A stretch of DNA of 64,000 nt, from contig OX104112.1 in the NCBI GenBank assembly GCA_944474755.1, positions 52,774,774 through 52,838,773 of the forward strand. The letters are read 5' to 3'. The first letter of the stretch is position 1. Every line of letters begins with the position of its first letter. The notes beneath the pieces are model-generated. The model ran no database searches. It worked only from the letters and a program-made list of their open reading frames with translations, and had not been told where the DNA came from. Positions 33,455 through 46,084 of the stretch are shown piece after piece. Position numbers and translations under genes: made by a program. The stretch is from Limnoperna fortunei. Its lineage: Eukaryota > Mollusca > Bivalvia > Mytilida > Modiolidae.

Positions 33455-35860
33455 AATAACTAAATACTGTTCAATGATTTTAGAATGAAAAATAGCGTTT
33501 CGAACGAAATCCCTTTCATTGATTTTAACGAACATTTAAAAAATGTAGGTAATCCTGAAACCTCAGATACACCAGATCTAGAAAACTTGAACGGCGAATA
33601 CGAAGAATTAGATAGAGATATTACTGAGGCGGAAATACTGGTTGACATTCGAAACTTAAAGCAATAAGAGCCATGGTATCGACCTCATGCTAAACGAATA
33701 TTCAATCGAACATAAGGATTCATTTTTAACTACCTTGTTTACACTGTTTATTGGAAGATTTCAATCTGGGATTTTTCCTTCCACTTGGACTACTACTGTC
33801 TTAATACCGATATTTAAACATGGTATTCCAAAAGATCCTAACAACTACAGAGGCAGCCTAGTAAGTAACTTTTGAAAACTCTTAACATCGATTTTTAACC
33901 AGAGGCTTATGGACTGGACAGATTCGTCATGTAATATTTCCGACTCGCAGTTTGGTTTTTGGACAGGTTATGGTACCATCGACGCAATGTTTGCTTCAAC
34001 GTCTATTATTTTAAGTCACTGTCAAGTAAAAAGCGTTTATAATGTTTTTTATTTATTAAAATAAAGCCTTCGATACTGTTAATCGCTTGAATTAATTGTA
34101 TCAGATTGCATTTATTGGTATACGTGGCAAACTTATAATCATTTTGAAAAATATACATTCTAAAGTTAAAACGTGTGTTCAGGTTGATTGGTTAAACACA
34201 GGTACTTAACTAATGAAATAGGGTTATTGCAAAGAGAAGTGTTGTCACCTATTTTATTTTCACTTTATGTTAAAGACTGTGAGATGGCGTTTATAAATAG
34301 TAATATAGGTACATGTTTGTTTGTTTGTTTGATGGTGTTTAACGCCACTTTCAGCAATTTTTCAGCTATATCATGGCGTCCAGTTTTTATTGGGGGAGGA
34401 AGCCGGAGTACCCAGAGAAAACCCCCGACCTGCGGTAGGAAAACTGGCAATCCTTGTCAATTAAGATTGGAGTCGAGTACACCCTGCCTGCAGTGAGAAT
34501 CGAACCCGCAATCTCAGTGTTGACAGACCACGTGATCAATAGTAGACGAACTACCTTGACCACTCGGCCACCGAGGCCCCCATATAGGTACATGAACTGA
34601 ATGTATTTTTATTAAATGTACGCTGATGACATAGTCATGTTTTCACAAGCAATAACAGGGTTACAAGATAAGCTTGATACATTTTCAACTTATACTTCAA
34701 AATACGCCTTAAGTGTTAATACTGCCAAAACCAAGATTGTAATTTTTAGGAAAAGTTGGTGGGTTACATGTATGAATACCAAAAATGGTGGTTCGATAAC
34801 TATGAGATTGAGTAGTTGATAACTTTACATACTTAGTTTATTATAAACTGAGAAGTACAACTTTTTACAGCAAAAAATTGTCTGAACGAGGTAGAAAGGC
34901 GGTATTTGGCTTACGTACAAGTTCTTCCATGTAATTTAATTTCCACACTTTATAGTCACTGTTTGATAATATATTAACATCATTTTTCAGCTATGGTTGT
35001 GAAGTATGGAGTGCCAACAAAGATCATGCTATAGTAAAGTTCCAATTGAATTATTTTAAAAATATTCTACAAATAACGTTATGGTTTATTATGAGCTAGG
35101 AAGAAGCCCTCTAAAATTACGCGGAAAATTTAAAATGTTTAAATATTGGTTCAAACTTGTACACACACAAAATTTATCTTGAAAGGTTGTTATAATGTTA
35201 TATGAAGATCTTTCTCGTTGCTCTAACACTGGTGTAATTGGCCGTACTTTTTTAAGAATGAAATTTATAACATAGGTCTCTGCAATATATGGATAAACCA
35301 TTTATTGTTCTGTTTCCAGAAAACTTTTGAGATTCCTCAATTGCTTTATTCAAACAAAGTTTTTCAGACAACTTCAAACAATTAAAAGCTGACAGTTTAT
35401 TACATAGCAGTGTCAAGTGTTTAATTACCAATATATGGTAGATACTCATGTTTACAATTTTATCTAGTTAAATGTATACCTAATGTGTACATATCTTGTA
35501 TACCCAAAATACGTTTATATAGAACCAGGTAGATATTTTGGTATTCCTAGACACGTCAGAATTTTTAGTCCATATAGTGTTGAGCTCGAAGATGAATTGC
35601 ATTTCGTTCTCAAGTGTAATTTTTATAGTTAATTTAATTAATCCCTAATATAGGATAAATTTATCAGTGTACAAGTTTATACAATTAATTAAAGAATTAT
35701 GTAATTTGGGAAATATAAATATAGATCCTGTAAAATAGGAGATGATTTGTTGTAATTTGTTAACTGCGAACCACCTTCTGTTATACTATTTAGCTGTATT
35801 TGTATGTCTATAGTTATTTGACTTTTGTAATAAAGATATATCATTAGACGATTTTTTAAA
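33455..35860 (+). pseudogene. Decayed CR1-type LINE, 5' truncated
   Basis: It begins in the linker before the RT (VGNPETSDTPDLENLN, then ITEAEILVDIRNLKQ). RT blocks follow: SGIFPSTWTTTVLIPIFK, DPNNYRG, QFGF, then GLLQREVLSPILFSLYVKDC. An inserted SINE (34316-34581) splits it, after which MYADDIVMFSQA gives the catalytic YADD. The rest reads YGCEVWSANKDHA and, near the end, a knuckle piece (ELEDELHFVLKC) at 35585-35620. Stops and shifts are frequent. The block order and wording match the CR1/L2-type elements common in bivalves; clade is assigned from motif memory. Confidence 0.85.
34316..34581 (-). repeat. V-SINE (RUDI-like), full length, with 13-bp target duplication
   Basis: Read on the minus strand it has a tRNA-like head (A box TGGCCGAGTGGTCAAGG, B box GGGTTCGATTC), the V-domain core (GGGTACTCCGGCTTCCTCC), the tail GGCGTTAAACACC and a terminal (CAAA)n. 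ATATAGGTACATG flanks it exactly at 34303-34315 and 34582-34594, so the boundaries are firm. The family is mobilised by LINE machinery. It lies inside the CR1-type LINE and so is younger than that copy. Confidence 0.93.
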
Positions 35861-35869
35861 CTCTTGACT

Positions 35870-37565
35870 GCCACCATTTGGTTGTTCTTTAAATTCACAT
35901 CATCTAAGTTACCAGAATATGACCACGCTGCACAATAAAAGAAGAAGGGTGGGGCAAGTGACATATTTACATGTAATTTTAATTCGATTGGATACAAGAA
36001 TTCGAAAAAAACAGATTTTATGTAAATATTTTTAGACTCGTTGACATCTTCTTTATTACATTAAATTCAATACAGTCATAACACCTCAGATGGCCTTAAA
36101 ATAATTACATGTACACAAGATTGCACTCGAGCTTTTTGCGTTTTGGTCGTATTTCTAGAACTCCTTTCCAGTTAATTTGAATTACGGCAGATATAAACAA
36201 TTGACATTTCAAAAAAAGTTATAATGATTTGAATGTTTCAAACCAAAATGTTCGATATTAAGGAAATAAAACCGTTTAACAATGTTTCGACAGACACAAC
36301 ATTCTCTACATACAAGAAGTCCATAGACTTGACCAGCTGTCAGAGCTTTAAAAATAGTTGCCCGTTTCTAAAATATGAGTGTAGATAATTTTCCCAATTT
36401 TTGAATTCATTATCAGTACATAGTGATTTTGATGCGATGATTATTGAATACACCTATAACTGAATAGTTAGGGTGTAATACCCAACTATTTACATCAACA
36501 CACCAACTCACACGCTATAGTGACGAAAGCGCGAGTTTGACATGCCATAAAACATGGTTTAACATATCGTTTCTAGCAAGTCAGGGCAATAACTGTATTT
36601 GTTATTAGTCCCAGTGAAGACAAACACAAGCTTATATTATATATTATCACTATTTTTTCAATTTTCCTTAGATCCTGCAACACCAGAAAATGCAATATTA
36701 CATCAATAAGTCTTCTTTTGGGATAATTGTTTCAAATTGTGTATGGCATAAAAGGGGCAAAAAAAGCTTCGCGTTGGAAAGTATATTTGTCATACTCCGA
36801 AGACAGTGCGATAAATAAAGCTTACTCTTAAAAATATTAGCACTTTATTATATGACAAGTTAATTTAAATATGTGACAGATCGACTTAATTAATTGACAA
36901 GTTGATTGACTTCGGTTTCACGAATTATGTATAGACTTAACTCTGTGACAAGTAGGGGCAGATATATGCCACCATTTGCAATAGCAAAATAACCCAAATA
37001 AAAAATTACAAATAGGCGAAATATGGTCACGTAAAATTAACCTCAACCAGAATATAAGACAGGGTTGGCATCAATGTAAAATTTTCAGTTAGCATGGTAC
37101 ACGTTAAATAAATAGTTTATAGCCATATTTAAATTTTAAAAAATTGCTTAGAGGTGGCTGAACTCAATGTTTGTTATATGTGTATAACATATTTTTTGTT
37201 TGATGGGACCTCCTGATATTTTTATTAGGCGAAAATTGATAATTAATAAATTGTTCGAGTATCTTCTAATTTTTTACCCAAGGTGACCATTCTTCACGAG
37301 TCAGTGCAATATATTTGACTTAATTAATTGCATGCATGTTCCTGTTTGTATATAGTTCACTAAGATAATATTGTCAATCTTGTATAGGACTGATTTATAT
37401 ATTGATTGTTTCAATAATCGTTTGCATTTAATTCTATACCAAAGATAGTCCTAAAGAGGAGAGCCAGAGCAGCGTTTCTCTAACATCAAGTCCTGTTGTA
37501 CACTTGTAAGTCGCAAGCGTAGTCAAGCTAAAAGTAAATCACACTGCAGTAGGATACATTATAAT
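35870..37565. other. No gene recognised
   Basis: AT-rich. GACAAGT(T/A) phrases recur loosely between 36855 and 36960. No codable pattern. Confidence 0.5.
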
Positions 37566-37822
37566 GTTTGTTTGTTTGTTTGATGGTGTTTAACGTCACT
37601 TTCAGCAATTTTTCAGCTATATCATGGGGTCCAGTTTTTATTGGGGGAGGAAGCCGGAGTACCCTGAGAAAACCCCGACCTGCGGTAGGCAAATGGGCAA
37701 TTCTTGTCAATTAAGATTGTAGTCAAGTACATCCTGCTTGCAGTGAGAATCGCACCCGCAATCTCAGTGTTGACAGACCACGTGGTCATTAGTAGAAGGA
37801 ACTACCTTTACCACTCGGCCAC
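37566..37822 (-). repeat. V-SINE (RUDI-like), nearly full length
   Basis: Closely matches 34316-34581 over head, core and tail but ends at GGCCAC without the terminal CCGAGGCCCC, so the first bases of the tRNA-like head are lost. No clear target duplication was found. Confidence 0.9.
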
Positions 37823-38364
37823 AACATTGTCATGATATAGCTGCGTAAAAGTTAAAACGAATCTTGCGTTTAGTGTAAGCGGTTCTAGTTGTTAAACCTT
37901 TGTTTCTCATGGAGCAAGAAGTTCAGATTTCCAATAATTACAAACGATGAATTTTTCCTGACCTATAGTCTTGAGTAGTTGTTTGTATTACTCAAAATGC
38001 TTATTTTATGTCAACATATTTGTGTTGGAATGCTTATAGATACTATCTACAGTTTGTACATAAAACACGTTTTGTGCACTTCAGCACTTATGTTTTCAAC
38101 GACAGTTGATGAGATTCAGAGTTAGTTATGATTTCAACGACAGTTGATGAGATTAAGAGTTAGACAATGCATTTAAATTGCAAAAATATATAAGTGTTTA
38201 ATTCAAGAAAACATATGCCGTATACATACAGCAAATTTAAGTAAAGGGTTGTTAGAAATTGTATTCTTTTCTCACACAAAACGTCTAAACATCGGAAGTA
38301 GACTTCTTTTCAAAGAAGATGTTTAATTTTATTGTAAGAGTGCAATTATGCTGTTTTATTTTAG
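37823..38364. other. No gene; 38-bp tandem duplication at 38095-38165
   Basis: TTTCAACGACAGTTGATGAG occurs at about 38095 and 38133. The rest is AT-rich without recognised features up to the next exon. Confidence 0.6.
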
Positions 38365-38478
38365 AAGGGGTTTATCCTATGTCAATACGGAACGATACGA
38401 GCCAGACCAACTCAATAGAGACATTGGCAAAGGCGGTACTAAGACTGGAAGAACAATTCAACAACATTTCCCAAAAAG

Positions 38479-39423
38479 GTAAGCGTTAACAGTAAATGAT
38501 TTTACAGAATGAACATCTACTGCCTTATTTTTTTTGTAATGATAGTCAAATAATAATTTCAAATTCAAATTAATTTTAATTACCTTAAAAAAAATAAAAT
38601 AAAACAGGGACTTTCCGTCTAACGGGCGATCCACGATTTGTAGCAATAAAAGAAAGAAAACACGCTATTGAACTACATATTTGCGGAAAAGGGTCCTCGG
38701 TTGTCGAAGTGCTTCTTAGTTTTTAAATTGACAGCGATGAACTGATAAGATTTCCTAGTGAAATCAGTTTCGGTAATTCACATGTGAAATAAATTCAATT
38801 TATTCATTACCTTAAAGTGACGTCACGTGTACTTCTTAACGACAAACATCCTCTTTAATTATTTTATTCTCTTAAACCTCAAAACAGTAAGGATAAACCA
38901 AGCAAATGAACACAAAAAGCAGTAATATAAAAACTGAAGTACAGGATAGACAAGGTTTATGTAATTCTATTATTAAATTGGCAAGCTTAATCAATTTTGA
39001 TCTATTGTTACTATTGTCAAATTTTATTACAGTTGGTCCTCTATAATAGTAACAAGAAATAAACTTTTTTGGCTGTCTAAACAAGACATACAAATATATA
39101 ATGATATACATCACCTATATCATTGTCAAGTATTTAAATGCGAAATATTGAATATTCGACAAACAAGATAGTCTTGAATGTTGAAAGTATGATCACTCAT
39201 GCTGGAACGGATTAGGATTAAACTAGTCAGCAATCATCGGAAACGTTCTGCGCCACTTCCAATCATATTTTCTATGATCTGTGCAACTGATTATTATATG
39301 AGTACTTATCAGTGCTGTGTACAGCTTATCGGTGGTGTGTTACCGCTGTTTGAGTTCGAGTCTTACTTTCAAGCAAGGTGTTCCCAGCTTAAACTTTTAA
39401 TGTTTCATTCTACTTTCTTTCAG
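38479..39423 (+). other. Intron of the broken C1q gene
   Basis: Bounded by GTAAGC and TTTCTTTCAG. AT-rich; no nested gene seen. Confidence 0.7.
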
Positions 39424-39721
39424 ATAAAGAAAGTGACAGAAAAGCTGTTTTCTTCTTTGTACGACTTTCTGGATCGATAACACTGAATTCATATTCTATT
39501 GTTAAATTTAACGAAGCAGTTATTAATGTAGGGAACCACTTTAATACAGGAGATGGAATATTTGTCGCACCAGTTACTGGAATATACCAATTTACTTGGA
39601 CCATAGGCACCTATAGCGGCAAAACTGTTGAAACAGAACTAAGGGTTAACAACGCCGTAAAGGCAACCTCTCATATCAGTCTTGGCTCTGACGCGAGGAA
39701 CATTCCTGCAACCAAGTAAAA

Positions 39722-40086
39722 GGATTTATTATATAGATAGAGATGAAATATCGAATTTTCCGAGTGACAGAAATCACGGTAAATCACATGTGAAAATTAT
39801 CGTTTATTTTCACTGTCGGGTTTTTTCCCACCAAAACGTCACAATGGTTTTGTACTGTACAAATATTCATCCGCCGTTCATAAAATTTAGAATAAGGCAT
39901 TAAAATTTTACGAAAGCAATTTTGATCTATATAATAAATAGGATAATCAATTGGGCATCGTGCCGCATAAAGCATCAGATTAAACTCGTGCGCGGAACAA
40001 GTTCCGCGCACTCGTTTAATCAGATGAGTTATGCGGCACTCGTGATCATATTTTGGATATTCACTCCGCCCAATTAATTATCCTAT
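39722..40086 (-). mobile_element. Foldback part of composite repeat R, inverted copy
   Basis: Matches 26650-27014 in reverse orientation, including TATTATATAGATAGAGATGAA at the start and the palindrome around CGCGGAAC-AA-GTTCCGCG (centre near 40000). The palindrome here has cleaner arms (GTGCGCGGAAC / GTTCCGCGCAC). It sits inside a C1q exon. No ORF; I do not recognise the superfamily. Confidence 0.85.
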
Positions 40087-40166
40087 AAATCACGTATGGA
40101 TTCAAATCTTTTGTACAAAACAAACTCGGCTGCAAATGAGTTTACCGGTATGCTGATTCACTTCTA

Positions 40167-41049
40167 AACTGAATTTCATGACCAAATAAGTGGATTTGCT
40201 ATAGAGATATGATATTTTTAATTGGATTAGTAAACTTTCCTGCTGTACTTACTTCTTAGTAGAGCTTTGCATATTGCGGTACAGTTTGTGTAAAAATGCC
40301 TTTTGTATTGGAATGTAATCTTTCCTTTAATGTTGAAAGTTGATGATCCTTTATTAAACACCAGCATTTTATTTGAAACAGAAATTGTGTATAAAATAGA
40401 TAATTGAGCAATTATTGAATAATGAATGGGACGATAATAAGTACTACAGCAAACCAATGTGTCATTATCAAACTGGAGCAGTACGTGTGACGATTGAGTA
40501 TGTTTGACTTCAACAATAAAATTATACTTAAACTGTTTGCAAAAAGCTTTATAATAAAGGATATACATACAGAACGTGTGGCATTCTTCCGAGATAGGAC
40601 CCGTACAGGCATGTGTTGGTTTTATACCACAAGAAAAAAATGAGTGAATGTGTGTTTTAAGGGACAGATATTATGTATGTTTTGTACATTGCTAGCGCCA
40701 AAGAAATGCTGCGCACATTATCTTTAAACCGTGTCCACCACAAACTGATACTGTCAGAAGTTTATTTATATATGTGAACTATTCTAACAAGATAAGTCAA
40801 CTCAATCTTTCGATGTTTACTTCAGACCAGACTAATTTAAAGTTAATAAATACTACGTGTATATTGTTTATGACTAGATTACAGATACTTGTAAGATCTT
40901 TTAAACGAGGTCAAGCAGGAACTGCTTTTATGTTGGACTTTTGCGGTAACTTGTCTTTCAAATCGGTTTTACCAATGCAACATAATTTTACAGCGGCTTT
41001 TACAATTTTTGTCCTTTGGTCCTTTTGTCATGAATAGATTTATTGTTTG
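40167..41049. other. No gene recognised downstream of the broken C1q gene
   Basis: An 87-codon frame at 40774 and a 113-codon minus frame at 40227 show no motif or splice context. Confidence 0.5.
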
Positions 41050-41135
41050 TTAATGTGTTCTCGTTCTGAATATAGCTGAAATAAAATGCTTACTGGACGT
41101 AAAGCAAATATCCAATCAATCAATCAATCAATCAT
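41050..41135 (+). repeat. SINE-like tail with (ATCA)n end
   Basis: TGTTCTCGTTCTGAATATAG, CTGAAATAAAATGCTTACTG, GACGTAAAGCAAATATCC and then CAATCAATCAATCAATC. It resembles the tails at 33360-33430 and 55090-55160. The head is not visible. Confidence 0.6.
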
Positions 41136-42219
41136 CCATTTACTACTTTTTCATTTTGTTTTGAGATTATTTACAGATTGGTCGACATAGAATATTAAGC
41201 GATCAATATTTAATATATTAATTGAAACCACGTGGACATATTGGTCTACATGTAACTATAAAGCGTGTTACATGTATCATAAAAACCGTTACTCGTACAT
41301 GTAAGGAGATTGCTGTTTCAAATCTTTAACTTGAGAGAGAGAGACAGAGATGGAAAGGGGCTATAAAATGGAACTTATAGCGAGCGATAGCTCGCTTAAT
41401 GGTAGATGTATCCCTATGACTATGAGACTATAGAGTTGTAAAAATTTCTTGCAACCGGAAGTTTTCAATTTTAATCTCCAATGTCTACGCAACTTCGCAA
41501 AAATCTCCGTTGTAGGAGAAAAGTGTGTAACAAAACTGCTTCCATGTTTCTAGAATTTAAATTTCGTTAGCAAAAATAACTTAACACAACTTCAAATGTT
41601 CTTCCTTTAATAATGTATTTTTTCTTTTTAGAGAATATTTTCTTTCCTCCATTTTGCCTCGACTTCTCGTAAATTATCGCAACTACGTCAAAATAAATTC
41701 AAAACTCGACACGCGAAGAAAATACAGACGAAATGTGTTTTGTTTTTAATGTTATATTTATAAAACATTTGTTTTTTAACCAAAGTATTTTAATTTTAAA
41801 TGTTATGCAAAAAACGTGCAACGATAGTTGACGTGAATTAAAAAAACGTGCAACGATAGATTCGTCTGCTTGTGATACTTGACGTGAACTGATATATTTG
41901 CTGCCATGACTTATTATCGTCTGCCGTGTAAATTCGTCTGCTGATCCTGGTTCATAAAAACCAACCAAATCTTGTTGATTGGTAAGTGATAATTTCTTAC
42001 TTATGATTTCACAATTTGTACATGTTTCCAACTACAATAGATTTTAAACAGACATATGACGTTGTTCTGCTCTGCTGCAGGCATAATAATTTTCTGTCGC
42101 TCTCGCTACTCGTATCAGGCATGGGTAATGGAAAATAACGCGTTGCGCGTCTCTACCCCGATCTTACCATTTAACTGAAATTAAACAGCAAAGAAAAAGT
42201 GACAATCTACTTAAAATGT
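41136..42219. other. No gene recognised
   Basis: Contains a direct repeat AAAAAACGTGCAACGATAG at 41811 and 41842. The 110-codon minus frame here has no recognised motif. Confidence 0.5.
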
Positions 42220-42281
42220 AATCTTTCACCTGCTCCCCCTTTCTGTTTGTAATAACAAAAGGGGGTAGCACGTGTAAGATT
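42220..42281. other. Imperfect hairpin, about 62 nt
   Basis: AATCTTTCACCTGCTCCCCC pairs with GGGGGTAGCACGTGTAAGATT across a loop around TGTTTGTAATAAC, with a few mismatches. Isolated; function unknown. Confidence 0.55.
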
Positions 42282-42559
42282 ATATATATTGAAAAATTGA
42301 ATTATATGTCTTATAACCAGTGTACTAAAGTTAGCAGGTAATGCCTGTCATTTAGCTTTATCATGCAGACAACCAATATTTGTACCTTAACTCAAGTACC
42401 TGTTTTCACAAGTAAAGAGGCTGGTAAAACTGAACTGTACCTTGATAATTTTCACACAATATTTTTTTTCTAATTGTATTTTAATATAATTCTACTTATG
42501 TCTTACATGTTTTATGTATTACATTGTGTTGTTGATTAATGTGCTTTTATATATATATA

Positions 42560-43216
42560 TATAGTTTATTCTCACACAGCCAATAATACAATTGGTACAG
42601 AGAAAGTAACAAATAAACAAACAAAACAACAGGCTATATACAATATATACAAACAATAATAAGGTTATGCTAACACAACAGGTAAGCCAGGGGCGCTAAC
42701 ATGATTATTAATAATATTAATAAACCTGCAAAGATTTCTTAGCAGAGATTTTCTGTTACTGGACATTAATTCTGAGTACTTATAAACATTGTGGTTTTTC
42801 ACATAATAATTTGGGACGAATTTTTTACGTTGTTCTGTGAGAGCAGTGCATTCAAACATGTAATGGTATTCATCTCCTAATTTGTTACAGTTACATAAAT
42901 GACAAAGACGATTTTCTCTTTCAATATTTTTCCATCTTCCAGTTTCTATTGGTAAATGATGATTTGTTGTCCTAAATCTGCATAGTTTTATAGCTTCCGA
43001 GAAGTTCAAGACATTGAAATAATTTTCGAATTCCAATTTTGTTTTGAAAATTCTATAATTTATTGATTTTGTTGAATGAAACACAACCGAACTCCAATTT
43101 TGCGCAAACTGGTCTGTTAACTTTTGTTTTACTATGTATTTTAGCCACTCATTATTGAAGAATTGTTCTGAATCCCATATTAGTGAAAAACCACAATCAT
43201 TTAAAATTTTTATCTA
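42560..43216 (-). pseudogene. LINE 3' end (CR1-like C-terminus), 5' truncated
   Basis: On the minus strand a frame open from about 43216 to the stop at 42665 gives the last part of a LINE ORF2: LIWDSEQFFNNEW, LCRFRTTNHHLPIETGRW, then a zinc knuckle CHLCNCNKLGDEYHY ending FEC, then LLRNLCRFINIIN. This is the terminal domain that follows the RT in CR1-type elements. No internal stop is seen, so this fragment is fairly young. A short 3' UTR runs to about 42560. Everything upstream of the terminal domain is missing, as expected from incomplete reverse transcription. Confidence 0.85.
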
Positions 43217-44605
43217 ATAAACTGATTGATTGATAATTAAAATGAACATTTTTTGTTCTTTTAAGAATAGCTCTTGTTCAGCTTGTACATTTTATTAATA
43301 ATTTTATGATTTTATTGTTAAATCATAACTGTATATTTTTCAGAAGCAAGACACAGAATTATCAATCCTGGAATTATAGTCAATTGCTTGCAGAACCTAC
43401 ACATATATATAAACTTGGGAATACAAATAGTGAAACTGATTGGACTGGACAATTGGCCATAGTTTGACGGCAGCAACATAGATGAGACAAATGAACAGTG
43501 TGTCAAATTGGCCCTTATAAGGGCCACCAAAGTTATTCAAAAAGAATCTAAATTGTGTGATGCACATTTTTTAAACCAAATTATTATAAAACAGTATTTT
43601 TAACAACTTCAAATTAAACAATACCATTCTAAAATTTTGCCAAAATGTCAAAAAACACTACACAACTGTAATCAAGGCAACTGAATAAGTAAGCACTGAA
43701 AGAAAAACAACCATGAAATAAATTTGAAGCCAGTGACAAAGCTTTATTTTGGGGTTTCTATTTTTTTAAGGCCAATGCCCTATAGAAAACAGTCTGTCCG
43801 TCCGTCTGTCCGAAACTAATCGTGTCCGAACTATAACCTTTTTATCTTTTGATGTAGGCTTTTGATATTTGGTCTGTTGGTACATGTAGATTATATCAAG
43901 ACGATGCGTGGCATACAATGCTCGATGACCTTTCACCTTGACCTTGGATTCCATCTCTGACACAGATATCTAGTTTTTACTGTTCTAAACCAAGAGCAAT
44001 GTACAGAGATAGTTTAACCAGGCTTACAGTTAATAACTGATCATTAATCAGCTGTTGTTGCTATGTTATGCTTAAAAAGATTAACCTACAAGAAAATTTA
44101 CAAGACAATTTTTCCTAAAACTTTCAAAAAGTTACCAGATCACTAGGATATATATCAGTACAGTGCTAATTTTAACCACTGAATTTAAATTATTTTTATT
44201 TTTCTGTTCAAAATGCCTCACAAATGCAAAGTCTTTCTTTTGATTGCAAGTCCATGGGTGTAATATAAGTTTTTCAACAAGAAATTTAGTTGCTGCTGTT
44301 TTTTTAATGTGAGGATTATATTTTAAAGCACGATTTCTGTGATTCTTGATCTACAAACACTGGTCTACTCTGAAGATATCGTCATTGAAGTTACACTGTA
44401 GACTTGGAAATATAGAAAAAAAATGATAATGATTTATTTAGTAGGCACATATCTTTACATGTATATATGACAGCAGGTTATGGTTAATTTAATAAAATCT
44501 TATTTAAAAACATAGCTATATATGTATTTCAACAACAATATCAGCCTTGTAATGACACGGCATGAAATCACTGTCTCTCGCTTATCTTTGGACCAAACAA
44601 TGTAT
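43217..44605. other. No gene; repeat with TGTCCGTCCGTC at 43790-43960
   Basis: GTCTGTCCGTCCGTCTGTCC and the AT-rich phrases after it (TTTTGATATTTGGTCTGTTGG) are of the same style as the repeat at 13292-13690. The 65-codon minus frame across it is a shadow. Confidence 0.5.
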
Positions 44606-44790
44606 GTTCCTTTGTTTGAATGTTGCCACTTTCAGCAATTTTTCAACTATCTCATGGCGTACAGTTTTTATTGGAGGATGGATGCTGGAGTACCTGACCT
44701 TTAGTTTGAAAACTTTCAATCCGTGTCAACTAAAATAGCAGTTGAGCACTGCCTACATTGAAAGTCTACTCTTCAAACTCGGTGTTCCAG
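44606..44790 (-). repeat. V-SINE, old diverged copy
   Basis: CCACTTTCAGCAATTTTTCA, TCATGGCGTACAGTTTTTAT and a weak core (GGATGCTGGAGTACC) are recognisable. The head is largely lost. Confidence 0.7.
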
Positions 44791-44875
44791 ACATGACAGG
44801 AGTCTCTTGCTTGCTTCTCCCTTAATGAAATAAAATGATTTATATCTATAGTATAATTGTTAACAATTACAAGGA

Positions 44876-45131
44876 TGGTTGGTTTGTTTGAATGTTTATC
44901 GCCACTCAGCAATTTTTCAGATATTTCATGGCATCCAGTTAAAATTGCGGAGGAAGCTGTAGTACAAGGAGAAAAGTAGACATTTGGTAGAGAAACTGGT
45001 AATCAATGTCATATAAGATAAAAATTGCAGTCAAGTGCACCCTGCCAGCAGTGAGACTTTAACCAACATCATGGTTGACAGACCATGTGATCAATAGTAA
45101 ACTATCTTGACCACTTGGCCATCGAGGCCCC
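44876..45131 (-). repeat. V-SINE, diverged near-complete copy
   Basis: Tail (GCCACTCAGCAATTTTTCAG), core (GGAGGAAGCTGTAGTACAAG) and head (ACCACTTGGCCATCGAGGCCCC) are all present, minus strand. GGTTGG near both ends (44875-44880 and 45138-45143) may be the remains of a target duplication. Confidence 0.8.
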
Positions 45132-45746
45132 ATGGGTGGTTGGAGTTGTTTTATTATGCAAAAATAAAACGCATAACTTGTCAAGTTAATAATTTGATAT
45201 TGTTTATCTCGTGGCCGCAAAAAAGGGGGGGGTGCACATTACATAAAACTTGCAGATGACTTATTTAACAATCGTGCATCAAAGTAAGGTAAAAACGTAT
45301 TAAACTGTTGAAAACTTTAAAATAGGGACAGTCTATATACTAAGACTACGGATCAAGTTTGAAGGGATATCGCTCGCCTGATAGGTCACACCTATTTATA
45401 TATTATTTAACGACCTTATCCGATGTGTTTATATTTTGGTAATGGGAGTGCAGACACTAATGGCGTCATCGGAGGCAAATTTGTCTCTACATCTCACCTT
45501 CAGTGTAAACAATGAAGTTGCAATTTGTGTTCGAGTTGTTGCTTATAAATGTTTGTTTTATTAAAATACACGTATGTCAACACTATTTTCGCCAATTTGC
45601 AGTAATATCATGATGTCCGGTTTTTATTAGGCAGGCAAGGCGGTATATTCGGAGATATATGAGAGGCAGTATCCAAGAGAATGCTTGGGGTTATGCATCA
45701 TATTTACCAATATATTTGATGTAGACCTCACGCTTCGGAAATTTCC
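45132..45746. other. No gene; faint SINE trace near 45590
   Basis: GCAGTAATATCATGATGTCCGG plus TTTTTATTAGGCAGGCAAGG faintly recalls the V-SINE core. A run of eight G lies at 45224. Confidence 0.35.
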
Positions 45747-46084
45747 GGCAATTTCCGTGTTTCTCCGTTTAAGTTTTATGATACACATTTTATGATAAAC
45801 ATACACAAATCAAAGCCACTTTCCTGTTAAAACATTTTGATTCCCATTATCTTGCATATTTTTTCCCTTTTTGTCATCGACGCCTATTATGATTGCTACC
45901 GCCACATAATCATGCGGGGTTTTCATCCCTAATTTAGCTCTGCTTATGTGTTGCCAATCGGTAGCTATCTTCCTATTTAGCAGCCAATCAAGACAAGCAT
46001 TATTTATCTCTGTTTACCTTGAGGTACGACAGGTTTCCGCAATTTAGCTTTTGATTATTAATCCTGTCTTGCATGCGAGACGGG
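45747..46084 (+). mobile_element. Repeat family Q, copy 1, with terminal palindrome
   Basis: Shares GTGTTTCTCCGTTTAAG, ATTTTATGATAAACATACAC and GCGGGGTTTTCATCCCTAA with 47083-47333, and shares the last 190 bases with 49320-49533. It ends in a near-perfect palindrome CCTGTCTTGCATGCGAGACGGG-like at 46063-46084. No ORF. Confidence 0.75.

Larger units (their letters stand above)
38365..40166 (+). pseudogene. C1q-domain gene broken by a foldback element
   Basis: An exon at 38365-38478 (after TTTTATTTTAG, donor AAAAAG/GTAAGC) encodes NDTSQTNSIETLAKAV and LRLEEQFNNISQK, a coiled-coil linker in the same phase as the other genes. The C1q exon starts at 39424 after TTTCTTTCAG and is open: FFFVRLSGS, VKFNEAVINVGNHF, GDGIFVAPVTGIYQFTW, then NIPATK. 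There a 365-base foldback element (39722-40086) interrupts it and a stop follows at once. On the far side the frame resumes as HVWIQ and, after a shift, NEFTGMLIHF with a stop. About 16-25 bases of exon are lost at the junction. No signal-peptide exon is seen upstream. This copy is more diverged from the other three. Confidence 0.85.

Noticed and set aside
34316..34581. tRNA gene call from A and B box
   Set aside because: The tRNA-like part is the head of a SINE with a V-domain core, target duplications and several copies; it cannot form a proper mature tRNA end.
43766..43963. Minus-strand 65-codon frame
   Set aside because: It covers the TGTCCGTC repeat and has no coding signature.
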